NCBI GenBank assembly: GCA_964635875.1
Contig: CAZWRK010000014.1
Location: forward strand, 1-46,515
Reading direction: 5' to 3'
DNA length: 46,515 nt
Origin: CAZWRK01 sp964635875
GTDB lineage: Bacteria > Pseudomonadota > Gammaproteobacteria > Burkholderiales > Aquaspirillaceae
The notes under the pieces: generated by a model
What the model was told of the DNA's origin: nothing
Seen by the model: the letters and a program-made list of their open reading frames with translations, nothing else
The model's database searches: none
In this document: positions 15,186-23,421 of the stretch, in pieces
How positions within the stretch are numbered: position 1 is the first letter of the stretch
Layout of the letters: each line of letters starts with the position of its first letter
Position numbers and translations under genes: made by a program

Positions 15186-16139
15186 TTAGCAACGCTCCTC
15201 GCCGATGTAGTCATCGGCGTCGTTGTCGCCTGCGAGTTTATCTAAGAGACGTTCTTTCATGTCGTAAACCCCTTTGAGTTGTCTCATTAGGTCCGATAGT
15301 CTTGCCTCAAGATGCTCCCGCTTGTGCAAACTTGATGCGACAGTACGAGCCTGCAACTCGTTTGTTCCGTCACGTTCCGGCAACATTCGACCGAGTAGCG
15401 CTGAGATAAGGCCACGTAAATTAAACGTAGCAATATCGTAGTCAGTCATTAGCTTAGTTTGCAACGCATCAAGTCGCGCCAACTCTAGCGACGGATCAGC
15501 ACTGGCAGCGATATCTGACTCCGGCACTGCTGCAACTACAGACAGATACAGGCTGAGAAGCTTTTTATACTTTACGTACGAAGCTGCTTCTAGTTCTTTA
15601 AGCTCGTCCAATGCTTGCCTGGCGTACTCTGTTAATACCGCTCGAAGCTCCGGCGACCTCGTACCGCGAGTTTTATACCGCAGCGTCGGTATGATTTCTT
15701 TTAGCTTTTCATCGGAACGAAAATTGTCTTCTAGCGCGTAGTGATGCACTGGGTCGTCAAGGTCAGCCAGCAAGACCATTATTGCGCCAGTGAGCGATTT
15801 AATCACCGTGCTGCCAGCATCAAACATCGCTATTCGGTTACAGAACTCCGACGCTACTTCGCCAGCCTCGATAATGGTCTGGTCCACTTCTGTTGGCGCG
15901 ACATACGGAAACCAAGTGTAAGCTTTGCGAATTAGGTCATGATCGCTTTGTAGATGCTCGCACTTGTTAAGCGTATCGGCAACAGAAGTTGTCACACGAA
16001 AACAACTATCGGTATAAACCCACTTAGTAAGCTCATTTGTTTTGCGGTCGTACACGTAGTTTTTGTATGCCGCATAACGCGGTACGTTATCTGTGCACAG
16101 CACAGTTTTGGGCAACAGAACTTGGTCAATTACTGCCAT
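15186..16139 (-). CDS. hypothetical protein, 317 aa, helical
   Basis: Not recognised. The N-terminal ~60 residues are beta-rich with several Tyr and Cys; the rest is helical, with coiled-coil potential near 175-200 and 275-305 (EHLEARLSDLMRQLKGVYDM). ATG 16139 follows AAGGACACA. A perfect 8-bp hairpin with a four-base loop (15200-15219) lies in the last ten codons. Confidence 0.8.
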   Translation of the reverse strand: MAVIDQVLLPKTVLCTDNVPRYAAYKNYVYDRKTNELTKWVYTDSCFRVTTSVADTLNKCEHLQSDHDLIRKAYTWFPYVAPTEVDQTIIEAGEVASEFCNRIAMFDAGSTVIKSLTGAIMVLLADLDDPVHHYALEDNFRSDEKLKEIIPTLRYKTRGTRSPELRAVLTEYARQALDELKELEAASYVKYKKLLSLYLSVVAAVPESDIAASADPSLELARLDALQTKLMTDYDIATFNLRGLISALLGRMLPERDGTNELQARTVASSLHKREHLEARLSDLMRQLKGVYDMKERLLDKLAGDNDADDYIGEERC

Positions 16140-16204
16140 TGTTGTGTCCTTGTATTAGTAACTCGTGAGTGGTGAGTGGTTACTGGTTTACTAAGCGAAA
16201 CTCA

Positions 16205-16498
16205 TCACCCACTTGCAGGTGGCAAAGTCTCGTTAGGTTCAGCGGCCAATCCGGCATCAATGAGTGTGTTAAGTCTGGCAACCTGTGCGTCATGTTTTAT
16301 ATCCTTAAATAAGACGTGAAGCCGTAGACAGTACTCAGCTTGGTGTGTTGCGCCTGGTATGCTGTTTATGTAGTTGTACAGCTGCGTTTCTAGTTGCTGC
16401 TCACGGCGTTCCAACTCCACTGCTATGTCTTTATCTTCGCCGAGAGACATTAACCTATCACCATACACCCTGCCAACGTAAGTTTTATTATCTGTCAT
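16205..16498 (-). CDS. hypothetical protein, 97 aa
   Basis: Begins MTDNKTYVGRVYGDRL, then a helical region (ELERREQQLETQLYNYINSI). Not recognised. ATG 16498 has AAGGAAGACT upstream and overlaps the previous gene by 11 bases. Followed on the minus strand by a short gap before the next gene at 16139 with no clear signal. Confidence 0.72.
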   Translation of the reverse strand: MTDNKTYVGRVYGDRLMSLGEDKDIAVELERREQQLETQLYNYINSIPGATHQAEYCLRLHVLFKDIKHDAQVARLNTLIDAGLAAEPNETLPPASG

Positions 16499-17312
16499 AG
16501 TCTTCCTTAAGTTGTTTTGCAAATCGAGTAGCGCCTTTAGTTACGTACTCACTAGGCATTGTGGCCAGTATTTTCTCACGCAATTCGTCGATGGGCTTAA
16601 CACCCTTCGAGATTTGACTACTTAATGCACGCACGGCAGCAAGAAGCTCACTGACGACTTTTACATCTTCTGTAGGGCGCGGCACTAACATTTGGTCAGT
16701 CGACCACGGATTACTAGCCCTGTATGCGTTGGCTACGTGTAACAGCAACGCTAAGTTTGTGCTCAGGTTCTCAACGCGTTCTAGTATACTCGCCACATGG
16801 AAGTGAATCTCTTGCGATTCGTTAGACGAAATAACTATAGACACTGCGGGCTTAATAGCTTCTTCGCACTTAGCTTGATATTTCTTCTCAAGCGACTCTT
16901 TCATGTCATCTACAACTTTATCGCGTAGCTTGTCTAGACCAGCTGTGTCTGTAATTGGAGTTAGTTTTACTTCTGCCTCTTTTTTCACAAACTTCTCCAA
17001 CGCAGCAGCTGTGACTATGTCGCCGTTGCGATTAGGTACATCTGGCGTAACAAATGGTGACGTAACCAGCGTGGGCTTATTATCGTCGGGTAGCATATGA
17101 ACTAGACAGTCTACTGTTCCGTCTTTATTAAACACGGGAACTGGTTTCATTTTTACGCCGCGCTCTTGCAGACTACCGCCACCGTCAGTTACGGGTTTTA
17201 ACGCGTTCATAAGCTTTACACAGACATTTTCTACTTCTGCTAGTTTTTCGGCCACCGTCGGCTTAGGCCAAAGCTCGGCTACTACCTGCTCCCACGTTTT
17301 ATCGCTACTCAT
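16488..17312 (-). CDS. hypothetical protein, 274 aa
   Basis: Not recognised. Helical N-terminus (TWEQVVAELWPKPTVAEKLA), then a beta segment with TPDVPNRNGDIVTAAALEKF at about 88-107, then long helices with coiled-coil potential. The 'NRNGDI' stretch faintly resembles prohead-protease and structural-protein loops, but no protease motifs follow, so I do not call it one. ATG 17312 follows AGGAAAGAAC. Confidence 0.75.
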   Translation of the reverse strand: MSSDKTWEQVVAELWPKPTVAEKLAEVENVCVKLMNALKPVTDGGGSLQERGVKMKPVPVFNKDGTVDCLVHMLPDDNKPTLVTSPFVTPDVPNRNGDIVTAAALEKFVKKEAEVKLTPITDTAGLDKLRDKVVDDMKESLEKKYQAKCEEAIKPAVSIVISSNESQEIHFHVASILERVENLSTNLALLLHVANAYRASNPWSTDQMLVPRPTEDVKVVSELLAAVRALSSQISKGVKPIDELREKILATMPSEYVTKGATRFAKQLKEDYDR

Positions 17313-17763
17313 CTGTTCTTTCCTCGGTGATGGTGACTTCAAACAAATATCGCTTGCCTTGCTTTAGCCAAGGATTTACGACAGAGTCTAAATCTAGAAC
17401 CGTTTTCGCGTTATTTGGATGCCGCGTAATTGCGTCAACTTTGTTGCTGCCTTCTTTTAGCAGTTGTTCGGTAGTAGCATCGGCAACTAATTCGCCTTCA
17501 AATGCTACGTACAACTGAGTAATGGTTTTGTGAACTAGTGGAGTCTGATTTGCGCCTCGCGGCTCAGGATAACCTAAACAATCCCAACCCTCTTCGGGCT
17601 CATTGAACCGCGCTAGTGCATCGTTTGCAGCTTCAGCCGCCGTGCTACCGTAACCTCGAAAAGACCAGTAAGCGCCTTCGCTATCTCGGCAGTACAGAAA
17701 CGCGCGAAAGTCACCTACGCACTTTTCTTGCACAACTAGTTGCGTGAACGACTTATTACCCAC
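17305..17763 (-). CDS. hypothetical protein, 152 aa, GTG start
   Basis: Not recognised. A beta/alpha first half (FRAFLYCRDSEGAYWSFRGY, then TAAEAANDALARF) looks like a small double-stranded-RNA-binding-like or ribbon-helix arrangement, but there is no motif to support it. GTG 17763 overlaps the upstream TAG by one base (TAGTG) and follows GGAGCAAAG. Confidence 0.75.
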   Translation of the reverse strand: MGNKSFTQLVVQEKCVGDFRAFLYCRDSEGAYWSFRGYGSTAAEAANDALARFNEPEEGWDCLGYPEPRGANQTPLVHKTITQLYVAFEGELVADATTEQLLKEGSNKVDAITRHPNNAKTVLDLDSVVNPWLKQGKRYLFEVTITEERTDE

Positions 17764-18074
17764 TACTTTGCTCCAGATAGTACGTAGACTAATGCTTTGA
17801 CGTGTTTAAACGTCCAGAACTTTCTTGGTAACTCGATCAATGCGATAGTATGGCCAGCTTCGTCGTACGTTTCTAGCCACATACTGCATTTGCCATTCTC
17901 AAACGTAGCTAGAACATGCGTCTGAGGTTCGCTATCGTTGCTACCGTGTTTATCGTAGATTTTCCAACCGAAACTTTTGTCTTCTGTTTCGGCATCTACA
18001 TCTACACCCGACGGACGGAAGCCGAGCGATAATAACTCGGCTTCCGTAACTTGAACTAACGGCTCATTAGCCAT
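17763..18074 (-). CDS. hypothetical protein, 103 aa
   Basis: Not recognised; acidic, alpha/beta, ending with FWTFKHVKALVYVLSGAK. ATG 18074 overlaps the upstream stop by eight bases. Codons 10-20 contain a perfect 12-bp inverted repeat (18015-18047), which could fold in the mRNA close to the start. Confidence 0.75.
   Translation of the reverse strand: MANEPLVQVTEAELLSLGFRPSGVDVDAETEDKSFGWKIYDKHGSNDSEPQTHVLATFENGKCSMWLETYDEAGHTIALIELPRKFWTFKHVKALVYVLSGAK
18015..18047. repeat. perfect 12-bp inverted repeat near a gene start
   Basis: ACGGAAGCCGAG (18015-18026) is the exact reverse complement of 18036-18047, with a nine-base loop. It lies 27-59 bases after the ATG of the 103-aa gene. No T-run on the minus strand. 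Confidence 0.9.
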
Positions 18075-18600
18075 TACTTTCCTTTTTGGTTTGACTGTCG
18101 ATAAACGCTTGCGCTAGCAAGACTGTGTCAGCATGATACTTACTTTGCGCAAGCGTGTAAGCTACGTGTACATCTGCCTGGCTTGCTTTGGCTTCGTACA
18201 CCATCATTAAGTCTTCACCCTTGAGCACTCTGTCTACGTTTTCTTTTGCCTCTTCTAACCGTTTACGCGAACGTTCGCTAAGCGTACGCGCGTATTTCTC
18301 AGTTTCTGCTGCTACCTTTGCTTGTGCTTGCGCCAAGTAGTCAGCGAACTCTTCGTCTATCGAGGCCAGTTTTGCATCGGCAAACATATCGAGTCTTCGT
18401 TGCGCCGCGTTTAACTGCCCGCGTAGTATTAGCAGTAGCTCATCGCCGCTAACGTCGTCGCTTGTACTACCGGATGGCGCGTGCGAGTCTACGCGCATAA
18501 TTATTCTTACGTTGCTGCCGTCACTAGATACACTACTTACAGTAATTTCGTGGCGACGAATTTCGTGTCTAGTTGCTCGCCAATTTTTTGGTAGTCTCAT
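18067..18600 (-). CDS. hypothetical coiled-coil protein, 177 aa
   Basis: Begins MRLPKNWRATRHEIRRHE; residues about 60-135 are strongly helical and charged (FADYLAQAQAKVAAETEKYA, LSERSRKRLEEAKENVDRVL) with heptad character. Not recognised. ATG 18600 has GGAGGTACTTAGT upstream; the ATG five codons earlier contains this SD and is less likely. Its neighbour at 18597-18866 is a coiled-coil membrane-anchored protein, and the two may interact. Confidence 0.75.
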   Translation of the reverse strand: MRLPKNWRATRHEIRRHEITVSSVSSDGSNVRIIMRVDSHAPSGSTSDDVSGDELLLILRGQLNAAQRRLDMFADAKLASIDEEFADYLAQAQAKVAAETEKYARTLSERSRKRLEEAKENVDRVLKGEDLMMVYEAKASQADVHVAYTLAQSKYHADTVLLAQAFIDSQTKKESNG

Positions 18601-18866
18601 ACTAAGTACCTCCATAACGTGATTATTAGAACAGCGGCAAGGACAACGACTACACCTAGCAACGCACCAAGATCGGTTACACGTTTATCTAACTCTTTGA
18701 TGCGTTTTGTAAATCGCTCACTCGCTGAGAGATGCGATTCGACTAGTTTGCTGTGAGCGTCGAGCACCAGCCCGACTAGCTCTAGGATATCTCTATCGGC
18801 TTTAAGCTTAGCTAGCCTTGATTTTATCTCGTCTAGCGTTGGTGCTTCGTTATTTGGTGCAGCCAT
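18597..18866 (-). CDS. small coiled-coil protein with C-terminal membrane anchor
   Basis: 89 residues. A helix from 10 to 60 with heptads (IKSRLAKLKADRDILELVGL, RFTKRIKELDKRVTDLG) leads to one C-terminal transmembrane segment, LLGVVVVLAAVLIITLW, so the protein is tail-anchored with a cytoplasmic coiled coil. The same layout recurs at 19975-20226, 27903-28514 and 29161-29331 without clear sequence identity. Overlaps the next start (ATGA-like junction). Confidence 0.8.
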   Translation of the reverse strand: MAAPNNEAPTLDEIKSRLAKLKADRDILELVGLVLDAHSKLVESHLSASERFTKRIKELDKRVTDLGALLGVVVVLAAVLIITLWRYLV

Positions 18867-18869
18867 TAC

Positions 18870-19472
18870 TCACGCAAAGTTTTTCAGCAATTGTAGCAGT
18901 TGACTACGCCGCCATACTGTAGCAATCTCGGTTGAATTCATCATCCAACGAACTGATATACCTTCGCGGACAAAAAGACCTTGTAACGTTTTGTGATAGA
19001 ACACAGAAACGGAGTTTGACTCGCCGCGATGGATTGGCACAAAGCAGTTTAAACTGTCGATAAACTGATCGTTTATCTTTAGTAATCGCCTGTACTTAAT
19101 TTCCGAGTTGTCAGGCACTGTAATACCAACAACTACGGCGCTTCGCCAGTTGCCGTATACAGTACGAAAGAATTCGTCGCCAGTTTGCAGCATGTCTCCT
19201 GGTGATAACATAGCGTAGTCTACTGCGTCGCTGTCAATTACTGGCTCTTGCGATTTAGGTTTAGGTTTAGGTCGGTGTATCGCTAGCACTGCTTCGCAGA
19301 AACCAGTCAGCCAGTGTGCCGATCTTTTGCAAAGCTCCGCTACAGGCTCGCCTCTTATTTTCGCAATTGCTACTACTAAGGCTGGCCATTCCCTGCCGGA
19401 ACCAGAAACCATGCCTCTTGCCGCTTGCTCAATTTGCAACCAGTCACTGTCATTTAAGTCATAAATAGACAT
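18870..19472 (-). CDS. hypothetical protein, 200 aa
   Basis: Not recognised. The helical first 65 residues (WLQIEQAARGMVSGSGREWP, ELCKRSAHWLTGFCEAV) are joined by a Lys/Pro linker (RPKPKPKSQEP) to a beta-rich C-terminal domain. Two domains are therefore likely. ATG 19472 forms a TAATG junction with the upstream gene. Confidence 0.8.
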   Translation of the reverse strand: MSIYDLNDSDWLQIEQAARGMVSGSGREWPALVVAIAKIRGEPVAELCKRSAHWLTGFCEAVLAIHRPKPKPKSQEPVIDSDAVDYAMLSPGDMLQTGDEFFRTVYGNWRSAVVVGITVPDNSEIKYRRLLKINDQFIDSLNCFVPIHRGESNSVSVFYHKTLQGLFVREGISVRWMMNSTEIATVWRRSQLLQLLKNFA

Positions 19473-19975
19473 TAACTATCCTTCTTAGGTAAAAAACACT
19501 CTTCACCTGGAACCGGCATAAGTCGATAACAGCCGCTACCGACGTGTTCGCCGTGAATCATACGCGGGCCGTCGAACAACATCGTTTCGCAATAATAGTC
19601 TGTAGTTCCATGAAACTGCTTTGAATCACCAAGGCAGAAGTAACGTACTTTCAGACTTTCGCGTTTGCCTAATGCAGCTACAATTGCTGCGTACACTTCA
19701 GCCAGGCTCGGCTTGAAGAAGTACGCGCATTTATGCTGCGTAATAATTGTGGTCGACTGTAGTGACCCAAATGTGAATGGCTCGCCAACTGTTTTGACAT
19801 TCCAGTTAAATGCCACATTACGCGGGTGTACTGTCAGCCCGTTTTCTTGAAACTTATACCAACCGCCTTGTGGATACTGAACTGGCCAGATAGGCTGGAT
19901 ATGTCGCATCAAGTTTACTTGCCGATCCGAGATAGGAAAGCAACGACGCACTTTGCTGTACAAATACTCTGCCAT
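19472..19975 (-). CDS. hypothetical protein, 167 aa
   Basis: Not recognised; rich in aromatic residues, Cys and His, no membrane segment. ATG 19975 and the upstream TAA form a TAATG junction, so it is coupled to the tail-anchored protein gene at 19975-20226. Confidence 0.78.
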   Translation of the reverse strand: MAEYLYSKVRRCFPISDRQVNLMRHIQPIWPVQYPQGGWYKFQENGLTVHPRNVAFNWNVKTVGEPFTFGSLQSTTIITQHKCAYFFKPSLAEVYAAIVAALGKRESLKVRYFCLGDSKQFHGTTDYYCETMLFDGPRMIHGEHVGSGCYRLMPVPGEECFLPKKDS

Positions 19976-20226
19976 TACCAGTTTCCTAATAGTTTGACAA
20001 CAATCATTGCAAAACCCACAACGGCAATAGCCAGAATGCTGCCAAGGGCAGCTTTGCCTGTCTTGGTCATTTCGTCAATTAAGACGTTATGCTTGGTTGC
20101 TAAGCTGTTATGCGCGTCGACTAATCGTTTAAGCTCACTCTCAAGCTTTGCATTGTCTTCGTGCAGTTGTGCTACTTCTTTTTGCAAGTTGCCGATTTGT
20201 TGCACGGCGCCATTTAAGTCGAGCAT
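19975..20226 (-). CDS. small coiled-coil protein with C-terminal membrane anchor
   Basis: 83 residues. Heptad-rich helix (IGNLQKEVAQLHEDNAKLES, then LKRLVDAHNSL) followed by one C-terminal transmembrane helix (ALGSILAIAVVGFAMIVVKL). Tail-anchored layout like 18597-18866. The helix length and topology would suit an inner-membrane tether or a spanin-like partner, but no lysis gene is recognisable nearby. Confidence 0.8.
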   Translation of the reverse strand: MLDLNGAVQQIGNLQKEVAQLHEDNAKLESELKRLVDAHNSLATKHNVLIDEMTKTGKAALGSILAIAVVGFAMIVVKLLGNW

Positions 20227-20229
20227 TAG

Positions 20230-20700
20230 TTACTCCGTGAAATATGCTTTTAAAGCCGCTACTTCATCTGTTGTCAGCTTGTCGATAACTTTCTTGGCTA
20301 ATACTTTTTGTGCAGCTTTCTTTTTAGCCGCATTAGTTCTCGCTTTGTCAGCTTTCTGGTGCTTCTCCCACCAGTCGGCTAACGCACGAGCTTTTTCTAC
20401 GCGGCCGTTGTAGACGTATTTATCCAACAGCTTTTCAGGCATATTAGAAAGAATACTACACAGTATAGCAACGTGTTCGTCTAGCTCTCTAATGTTGCCG
20501 TACGGGTTACGCGCAGCAGCTTTAATCCGCTGGTAAGTTGCACCGTCAAGATTAGCTGCATCGGTGAACTCTTGTGGCAGCTTGCACTTCTTACCAGCTT
20601 CTGTCTCTACGCAGTCCAGCAAGTAGACTATGTGTTTGCACACTTCGTTGCTGTTTTGCTCATTGTCCGTTGGATTCAAGTAACTGCCATCACACGGCAT
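20230..20700 (-). CDS. conserved phage protein, CDGSYxxP...ADWWExHQ family
   Basis: 156 residues. Starts MPCDGSYLNPTDNE and has a helical middle plus a motif ALADWWEKHQKADKAR near 107-122, then a Lys/Ala-rich tail. I recall this pair of end motifs from many phage-encoded uncharacterised proteins, so it is a real family without known function. ATG 20700 overlaps the upstream gene by 11 bases. The basic tail might bind nucleic acid. Confidence 0.78.
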   Translation of the reverse strand: MPCDGSYLNPTDNEQNSNEVCKHIVYLLDCVETEAGKKCKLPQEFTDAANLDGATYQRIKAAARNPYGNIRELDEHVAILCSILSNMPEKLLDKYVYNGRVEKARALADWWEKHQKADKARTNAAKKKAAQKVLAKKVIDKLTTDEVAALKAYFTE

Positions 20701-21448
20701 TGGATTTATCCTTTAAGTGGTTGTACAGTTTGCAAACAAACTCTTCTGCTTCTTGCCAATTGTTTTTAGCAATGCAGAAGTCGGCAAACGCAGTGCCTCT
20801 CTTAGTCATGGCGCTAGCTCCTCTGTATGGCGTACTGCGATCAGAGTAATCGCGGTACTCGGTAAACTCCGTCATCGAGAAGATTCCCTCTAAAAAGCAA
20901 CGAGGGGCTAAATAGAAGAAGGTCGCTACACTGAAATGGAAGTTAGGATTGTAAAATCCCGCCGGTTTACCAGTTAGCAGTTTGCCAGATGCCCAATCTC
21001 GCTCGTACCACGACGTATCGTAGTGTCGGGCTAGCCAACGATCTTTTTCTTCTGGCGATACTGTCTTCCAGTAGCTATGCGAACCGGTGCAGATAAGCAC
21101 TCGCAATATGCGCGGATCGTCTACTTCATCGCCGGTCCACCCGGCAAACGTGTAGCCGTCTTTTTTTGCTATTTGATCGCGATACCAGTCGTAGTCTTTG
21201 GTTGCATAAACCTCATCTAATGGCAATGAGATTTCTCGGTCTGATCTTATCCACAAGTTCAGGCCATAGAAGTTGTCACGTACAACTACGCTGAGGTGCT
21301 CAGTAAGTACTTTCACTACCGGCAGCGTAATGCCTTTAGACGTATGCGTGGTGACTACACTCAAACTGCCGTTTACGCTGGCAGCTATTTTGCTGGCTTG
21401 CTGAAACTGTTTATCCCAGTGCGTTGGTGCTGAGTAGTGGTGTGTCAT
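20690..21448 (-). CDS. hypothetical protein, 252 aa
   Basis: Not recognised. A beta-rich first half is followed by a Trp/Tyr-rich section (DRWLARHYDTSWYERDWASG) and a helical C-terminus. No signal peptide. ATG 21448 overlaps the upstream stop as ATGA. Confidence 0.78.
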   Translation of the reverse strand: MTHHYSAPTHWDKQFQQASKIAASVNGSLSVVTTHTSKGITLPVVKVLTEHLSVVVRDNFYGLNLWIRSDREISLPLDEVYATKDYDWYRDQIAKKDGYTFAGWTGDEVDDPRILRVLICTGSHSYWKTVSPEEKDRWLARHYDTSWYERDWASGKLLTGKPAGFYNPNFHFSVATFFYLAPRCFLEGIFSMTEFTEYRDYSDRSTPYRGASAMTKRGTAFADFCIAKNNWQEAEEFVCKLYNHLKDKSNAV

Positions 21449-21861
21449 TTCCTCACCAAATAGTTATGAGCTTTCTGATACAACAACCCGATGGCATCGA
21501 ACAGAGCCTCTGATTTGTCTGTTACATCACGGCTATTGGACCGCTCGCAATCTGCTAACTCTCGTAAGTACGAGCCTACGTGGTCTAGCCGTTGTTGCAA
21601 ATCAAATAGTTCCTCAAACTCTGGGCGTTCGCTAACGGTCGCTAATGCCGTAGCTGTATGACTTTCTTTTAGCTTTTTGACGGCGTCGAACGCAGTAGCT
21701 AGTTTGTCTTTGGTTAATAACAGCTCCTGGTCCACTTCGTACAAATGCAGCGTAATAGCCGTCAACGCGGCAAGCAGTTCGCTTCGCGTCCTAGACTTCG
21801 GCTTTTCTGCAATTTTTAAAGCGTCAGCGACAGCTATACACGCAGTTTTGTTCTTACTCAT
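21445..21861 (-). CDS. hypothetical helical protein, 138 aa
   Basis: All-helical, with coiled-coil potential in residues 25-70 (YEVDQELLLTKDKLATAFDA) and 75-105. Not recognised. ATG 21861 overlaps the stop of the first pentapeptide-repeat gene as ATGA, so it is coupled to that cluster. Confidence 0.75.
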   Translation of the reverse strand: MSKNKTACIAVADALKIAEKPKSRTRSELLAALTAITLHLYEVDQELLLTKDKLATAFDAVKKLKESHTATALATVSERPEFEELFDLQQRLDHVGSYLRELADCERSNSRDVTDKSEALFDAIGLLYQKAHNYLVRK

Positions 21862-22664
21862 ATTTCTGCTCCTTGGTTTGAATCCACGTAGGGAAGATTG
21901 GCCGTAGCCTGCACGGCGCGAATAGCTGACTTTACTGCTTCACCGTATAACTTCCACCAGGCAGGCGCTTTCTCATTCATATCAGCGACTACCGGCGAAT
22001 CAGCTTCTAGTGCCAGCCACTTGTCATTGTCTAAACGCTGGCAGCCTATTTGCGTCTTAGTCGGTAAGATAACTACAGACCAAGTGCCGAAATCTAGTCG
22101 ACAAACTGGCGCCGTATAAAGTCTGTTAGGATATTTAGACCTGTCGCCGTCGTGATATCGAATTGACGCTAAGTTTGCTTGGTGCAGATAAGACTTGGTC
22201 AAGTCTGTACTAATAAACTCAGCGTACTTGAAGCCAGCGCCGTTAAAGCTGCCACCTTCTAGATTGCAGTTGCAAAATGTTGCACTACGAAAAAACGCGT
22301 CTATGGCGAGTACATCGCGCATATCGCAATTAACAAACTGTGCGTAAGTAAAATCGCAATCGCTAAGATTAGCGCCTTGAAACTGGCAGTTGTAAAACTC
22401 GGCACCGTTAAAATCTACACCTGCCAGGTAGGCACGAGACAAAGTAACGTTTTCAAACTTTGCGTCGCGAAAGCACCAGACGTCTACTTGTTTTCGATGA
22501 GCTAGCGGCAAGTTGGTTAACGCATGTGACAAATCTGCATTTTCGATGTTAGCGCGCTCATTCTGCACGTCGTTACCAAGATCAACATCGTAGTACCACG
22601 CTTTGTGGCCCTCCATCTTGATTTTTAGTTCTTCAAACGACATTGGTTTCTGTTCGGTCGACAT
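21858..22664 (-). CDS. pentapeptide-repeat protein with C-terminal phage domain (copy 1)
   Basis: 268 residues. Residues about 35-165 are pentapeptide repeats of the A(D/N)LxF type (ENADLSHAL, AYLAGVDFNGAEFYNCQFQG, ANLSDCDF), which form a right-handed quadrilateral beta-helix. Residues 185-255 are a second domain, CRLDFGTWSVVILPTKTQIG then CQ, ending WWKLYGEAVKSAIRAVQ. The same domain closes the two following paralogues and, as I recall, phage and bacterial pentapeptide proteins. Some pentapeptide proteins mimic DNA and act on gyrase; that is not shown here. Confidence 0.88.
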   Translation of the reverse strand: MSTEQKPMSFEELKIKMEGHKAWYYDVDLGNDVQNERANIENADLSHALTNLPLAHRKQVDVWCFRDAKFENVTLSRAYLAGVDFNGAEFYNCQFQGANLSDCDFTYAQFVNCDMRDVLAIDAFFRSATFCNCNLEGGSFNGAGFKYAEFISTDLTKSYLHQANLASIRYHDGDRSKYPNRLYTAPVCRLDFGTWSVVILPTKTQIGCQRLDNDKWLALEADSPVVADMNEKAPAWWKLYGEAVKSAIRAVQATANLPYVDSNQGAEI

Positions 22665-22668
22665 TGCA

Positions 22669-23421
22669 TTACTCCTGGTGTTTAACTGTTGTTTGAACGG
22701 CCTGAATTGCGGCTTTGATGGCTGTGCCGTATTTGCGCCACCACTCGATAGCGTGCGAATTCATCTGATCTAACTCACGCGCACCGTCTTCAACTGTCAA
22801 CCAGAACTCATTCGGCCTTTTCTGACAGCCAATCTGCGTCATAGTCCTGGTAATTGTGACCGGCCAAACGCCAAAGTCTAGACGGCACATTGGTACGCAG
22901 CTAAACTCGTACTCATGGTTCGTCACGCCAACAATACTGCACCCGACGAACTTTCGCGTATTATCGAAGTCAGTGTCATACCAATCCGATCTGTTAAAGT
23001 TACAGTACTCGAACTCGGCAAGCTTCACGTTGCACTTAGTCAAGCGGCAATCGCTAAAGTCCGAATAGTACACATAAGCGCCAACTAGCTCGCAGTTGGA
23101 AAACAGCGAATCATGCAACTTGGCGTGTACTAAATGCGTAGCCGATAAGTCGCAATCTTGAAACTGCGACCAACTAATGTCGACGCCATGGAGTCTGACT
23201 CTTGGTAGTCGTACGTTATAAAACGTGCAACGAGTAAGACATAGCTGTTTGTCTTGCGACCAAATATAGTCGTTTATCGCGTCGGTCAAATCTACATGCT
23301 CAAATACAGCCGGTGCGCTGTTATCATTGTGGTTTACGCAGCCACTTCTGAGCCAGTTATTGTGACGCTGTAGAATCTCCCGAAACTCCGCCAGTTCCAT
23401 TCTTCGTACCATTGTATTCAT
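22669..23421 (-). CDS. pentapeptide-repeat protein with C-terminal phage domain (copy 2)
   Basis: 250 residues. Paralogue of its two neighbours: an N-terminal helix (FREILQRHNNWLRSG), degenerate pentapeptide repeats (VRLHGVDISWSQFQDCDLSA) and the same C-terminal domain (CRLDFGVWPVTITRTMTQIG, WWRKYGTAIKAAIQAVQ). ATG 23421 follows CAGGAGCAAG; a GTG one codon upstream and an ATG three codons later are alternatives. It starts inside the C-terminal codons of copy 3 (65-base overlap). Confidence 0.85.
   Translation of the reverse strand: MNTMVRRMELAEFREILQRHNNWLRSGCVNHNDNSAPAVFEHVDLTDAINDYIWSQDKQLCLTRCTFYNVRLPRVRLHGVDISWSQFQDCDLSATHLVHAKLHDSLFSNCELVGAYVYYSDFSDCRLTKCNVKLAEFEYCNFNRSDWYDTDFDNTRKFVGCSIVGVTNHEYEFSCVPMCRLDFGVWPVTITRTMTQIGCQKRPNEFWLTVEDGARELDQMNSHAIEWWRKYGTAIKAAIQAVQTTVKHQE

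Noticed and set aside
16488..17312. Prohead protease suggested by the NRNGDI loop
   Set aside because: No catalytic His/Ser pattern or protease-like order follows, and no structural genes are nearby.
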